64,000 nucleotides of DNA from Gordionus sp. m RMFG-2023. Its lineage: Eukaryota; Nematomorpha; Gordioida; Chordodea; Parachordodidae. Both the position numbers and the translations under genes were made by a program. Positions 58,301-61,300 of the stretch are shown one piece after another. The notes under the pieces were generated by a model, which was not told where the DNA came from, searched no databases, and was given only the letters and a program-made list of their open reading frames with translations. The number at the start of each line of letters is the position of its first letter. Position 1 is the stretch's first letter. Location of the stretch: positions 31,225,561 through 31,289,560 of the forward strand of contig NC_088775.1 of the NCBI RefSeq assembly GCF_954871325.1, given 5' to 3'.

Positions 58301-61300
58301 GAGAGCAAAAAGAATTCCGGGAACACAAAAATACCATGCTTATATTCCCCTTGATGAAAATAAAATTAAAGTCAAAATTTATACCAATTCTTTAGATAAT
58401 TTAATATATGATATATTGTAAACATAATTATGAATTATTATATTATATGTAATTATGCATTTCAGAAAAATAAAGTTATAAATTGGTTTAGAATTATTTT
58501 GTCAAGTAATTTTCAGTCACAATATGTTAATATAAAAATAAAAAAAAGTTAGGGCCTATCATTTAGACAGAATTTAAAAAAAACATTATTTCATAAGTAT
58601 TCATTAAATGAAGATATTTTTGATCAATTTAAGCCATATAAAGAGTCATAACTCCTAGACCCTTTTTCATCCCAGGCTAGGATTTGGCACAAATATAAAG
58701 CAGTGTTATATCTATCTACGGAAAAAAAATTTCGAAAAAATAAAATACCTTTTTTTTTCTATGGCCATTTCCGGTTTTATACATCCGGTTTTGGACATTC
58801 ATCAAATTTATATCATATTTATTTTTATGTCATATTAAAGAACTATTATTAAGCTACATAATAAAATTTAAATTATTTTTCTAACTTAATTATTTCTCGA
58901 GATATTTGAAAATAAATGAGGCACATTTTGTCAAAAATGTACTATTTTTCCGCGCTTTAAACGCCCATATCTTAGCGAGTAAACCTTGTTGGGAGGTAAA
59001 ATTTCATTTTTTTCTTAGTTATAGTTTATACTACCATTATGCAAAATTTAAGAAAAATTGAAGAGGGTCGGGTTGAGAATCGACTTTTTTTGGTTGATTT
59101 GATATGGAATTCACCATATATAAAATTATAATATTCGAAAATATATTAATAAAAAACAAATTATTGCGTCAATTTCAATTGATTTATCATACAATTAAAT
59201 TATTATGCAGGATTTATATAGGTATAATCTCAGGTAAAAGAAATTTTACTTGAATTCTTATGAGAAAAATAATAATGTAAAAAATTTTAAATAAATTTTA
59301 AAGTTTGATGCAATATCATGTACATTATATTATATATCTCTTAAAAAAAATTTTCTATGTAGGGGAGACCTGGGTAAAGCGATTGACGGGGTAACAATGT
59401 TAACGCGAATAATTTTTTAACCCTTGAGCACAAAGATTTTAAATTTGGTGTGAAGATGTATTTTTATATCTAATTTCATACATATGTTCATCTTTTAAAA
59501 AACTTACCTGGTTTTTCTATTTTGTCAAAAAACTGTTTTTTACCCAAAAAATATAAAAATCATTCTCTACTATATTTTGCTTTTACTAAAATATACATAT
59601 CCTCAGGATTCAAATTTGGCACATATGTTCCTTAATGTATTTGTTATAAAATAAAATTTATCTGAAATCTATAGAGAAGTCACCACGCAATAACGATGTT
59701 TATAATATATGTCACCTTGAGGTAATAAAGCTGTTATGGGTCGGTTAAAATATATAATTACAGTAACACCAAATAATATATTAAACGGATTCTTAGCTTC
59801 TGGCATATAATATATCCCCTAAATATACCCAAAGATCAAGATTATATCTGCTGTATCTGTTCGAGAACAACGGCGAACCCTGTATATTAGTATGCAAAAA
59901 TTTGTATCTGTATCTAGATGTATCTTTAAAATTGTATATTTCTGCATCTAGATCCATTTTTAGACGATGTATTTGTATCTGCACCTAGATCCATTTAAAA
60001 AATAACTTTTAACAACTCTATTATATATATAAAATAATAGTTTGTATAATTCTTTATAAATTTGATATCTTTTATATATAATATAATTTTTAATATAAAA
60101 TCGGCTCAGGAGTCGGCTCAAATGGCTTATTGAGCCGCTCTAGTCTGAGCCGTATTATACGACTACGGCTCGAGTTCAGAGTCGATAAAACTCAACTATT
60201 TAACAACACTACTTGAGTCGACTTGAGTTCACGACTCGAGTTCATAACTCAAGTCAGTTTGGGTCGATTTTTTCGACCCAAAACTTAGACTCAGTTTTCG
60301 ACTAAGTCGACTCGACTCAGTCGATTAACAACACTACCAGGAAATATCTGTATTATTTAAGGATTTATACCGTTTATATTTAAATAAATTGAAAATATTA
60401 AAAAATCTCATTAAATTATTAATATTTACAATTTTAATCTTAATGTATGATTTTAAATATTCACTCTACCCAGTTGAACCCGAGTTCAAAAAAGTCCAGG
60501 GTTCGATTATAAACTTTTTTCAAAAACCCAGGTTTTCTTCTCCGGGTTGGGGTTCGAAACCCTGATCATTAAACAATAGTAAAATTGATTATACAACTTT
60601 CAATGGTTATCTGTTGTTCTCTTGGAGCATTTTGCATGTCGACATCAGATTTTATAGATTTATTTTTAGAAAAATTAAATACTATGTTTAATCCCACATT
60701 CATTTATATCTTCGCAACAGTCAGCATTTCATAATTCATTATAGTTAAGTTTGAATGTTGGTGAATTTTTATATGTGATTTTTCGGAAAATTATGCTTAT
60801 GGGATAACCAGACTACTCACCATCCCTTTATGGTGTATTATCGTGAAAATAATATGAGCAAAATATTAACTATGTGACGCTCCATCATGTCTGAAATACA
60901 ACGCATGTGCCGTTTATTTATTCTAAAATAAATTGATTAATTTTTTCAAATCAAAATTTCAAAATCTATCAAAAATATTTTATTTTTCCAGCGCAAAAAC
61001 GCAATATAAAAATAAAAATTTCACAATCCTGCTTCGATTTCAGAATCAAAATAGAATGACAATTTTTCGCAACAGCCAACGACAAAAGTGTCTACGATAG
61101 TTTGAGAGTGATTACCATAATGTTAGTAGCAAGAGAGCCATCCGCGACCTTATGAGAACTAGATATTAAAATACTTTCGATTTATTTTTGTATAATAAAT
61201 AACACAGGAGTTAAATAAGATTTTGTAAACGGCCATTAATATGAAAAAATAGCTTGAAACAAGGTTTCTAAACGCATTCCCGGAACACAAAAGTTTCATA

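Larger units (their letters stand above)
53349..60211 (+). mobile_element. Element E: hAT inserted in D
   Basis: The ends TAGTGTTGTTAAACGGCT and CAACTATTTAACAACACTA have inverted subterminal zones of ~180 bases (53349-53535 and 60025-60211) rich in 'gagccgactc'. A perfect duplication, cttgagtc, is at 53341-53348 and 60212-60219. It contains a plus-strand hAT transposase (54700-56563). Element C was inserted after the transposase, so E itself was about 4.4 kb. Its ends match the MITEs at 17523, 23916, 29025 and 49056. Confidence 0.93.
44018..60336. mobile_element. Element D: large hAT inserted in B
   Basis: The ends TAGTGTTGTTAAAAAGTCG and CGATTAACAACACTA are flanked by a perfect duplication, ccaggaaa (44010-44017 and 60337-60344). 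Both subterminal zones are rich in palindromic 'gtcgacttgagtcgac' motifs. 'tcgactagaggacgaatatt' at the left reappears inverted as an array on the right (52935-53330). D contains the satellite array, the piggyBac relic, a hAT C-terminal fragment (47816-48003), an A-family fragment and element E. Confidence 0.9.
43408..60564 (-). mobile_element. Element B: hAT inserted in A
   Basis: The ends are CAGGGATGTGAATACGG and, read from the right, CAGGGTTTCGAACCCCAAC. They are flanked by atcattag (43400-43407) and atcattaa (60565-60572), a 7/8 duplication. Only about 610 + 220 bases belong to B, since element D splits it. 43812-43582 (minus) encodes a hAT C-terminal dimerisation segment (LYILSKILFDIPAS, NISVERSYSHLKFIFS, HRSRM), so B is a deletion derivative of an autonomous hAT. 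Confidence 0.85.
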
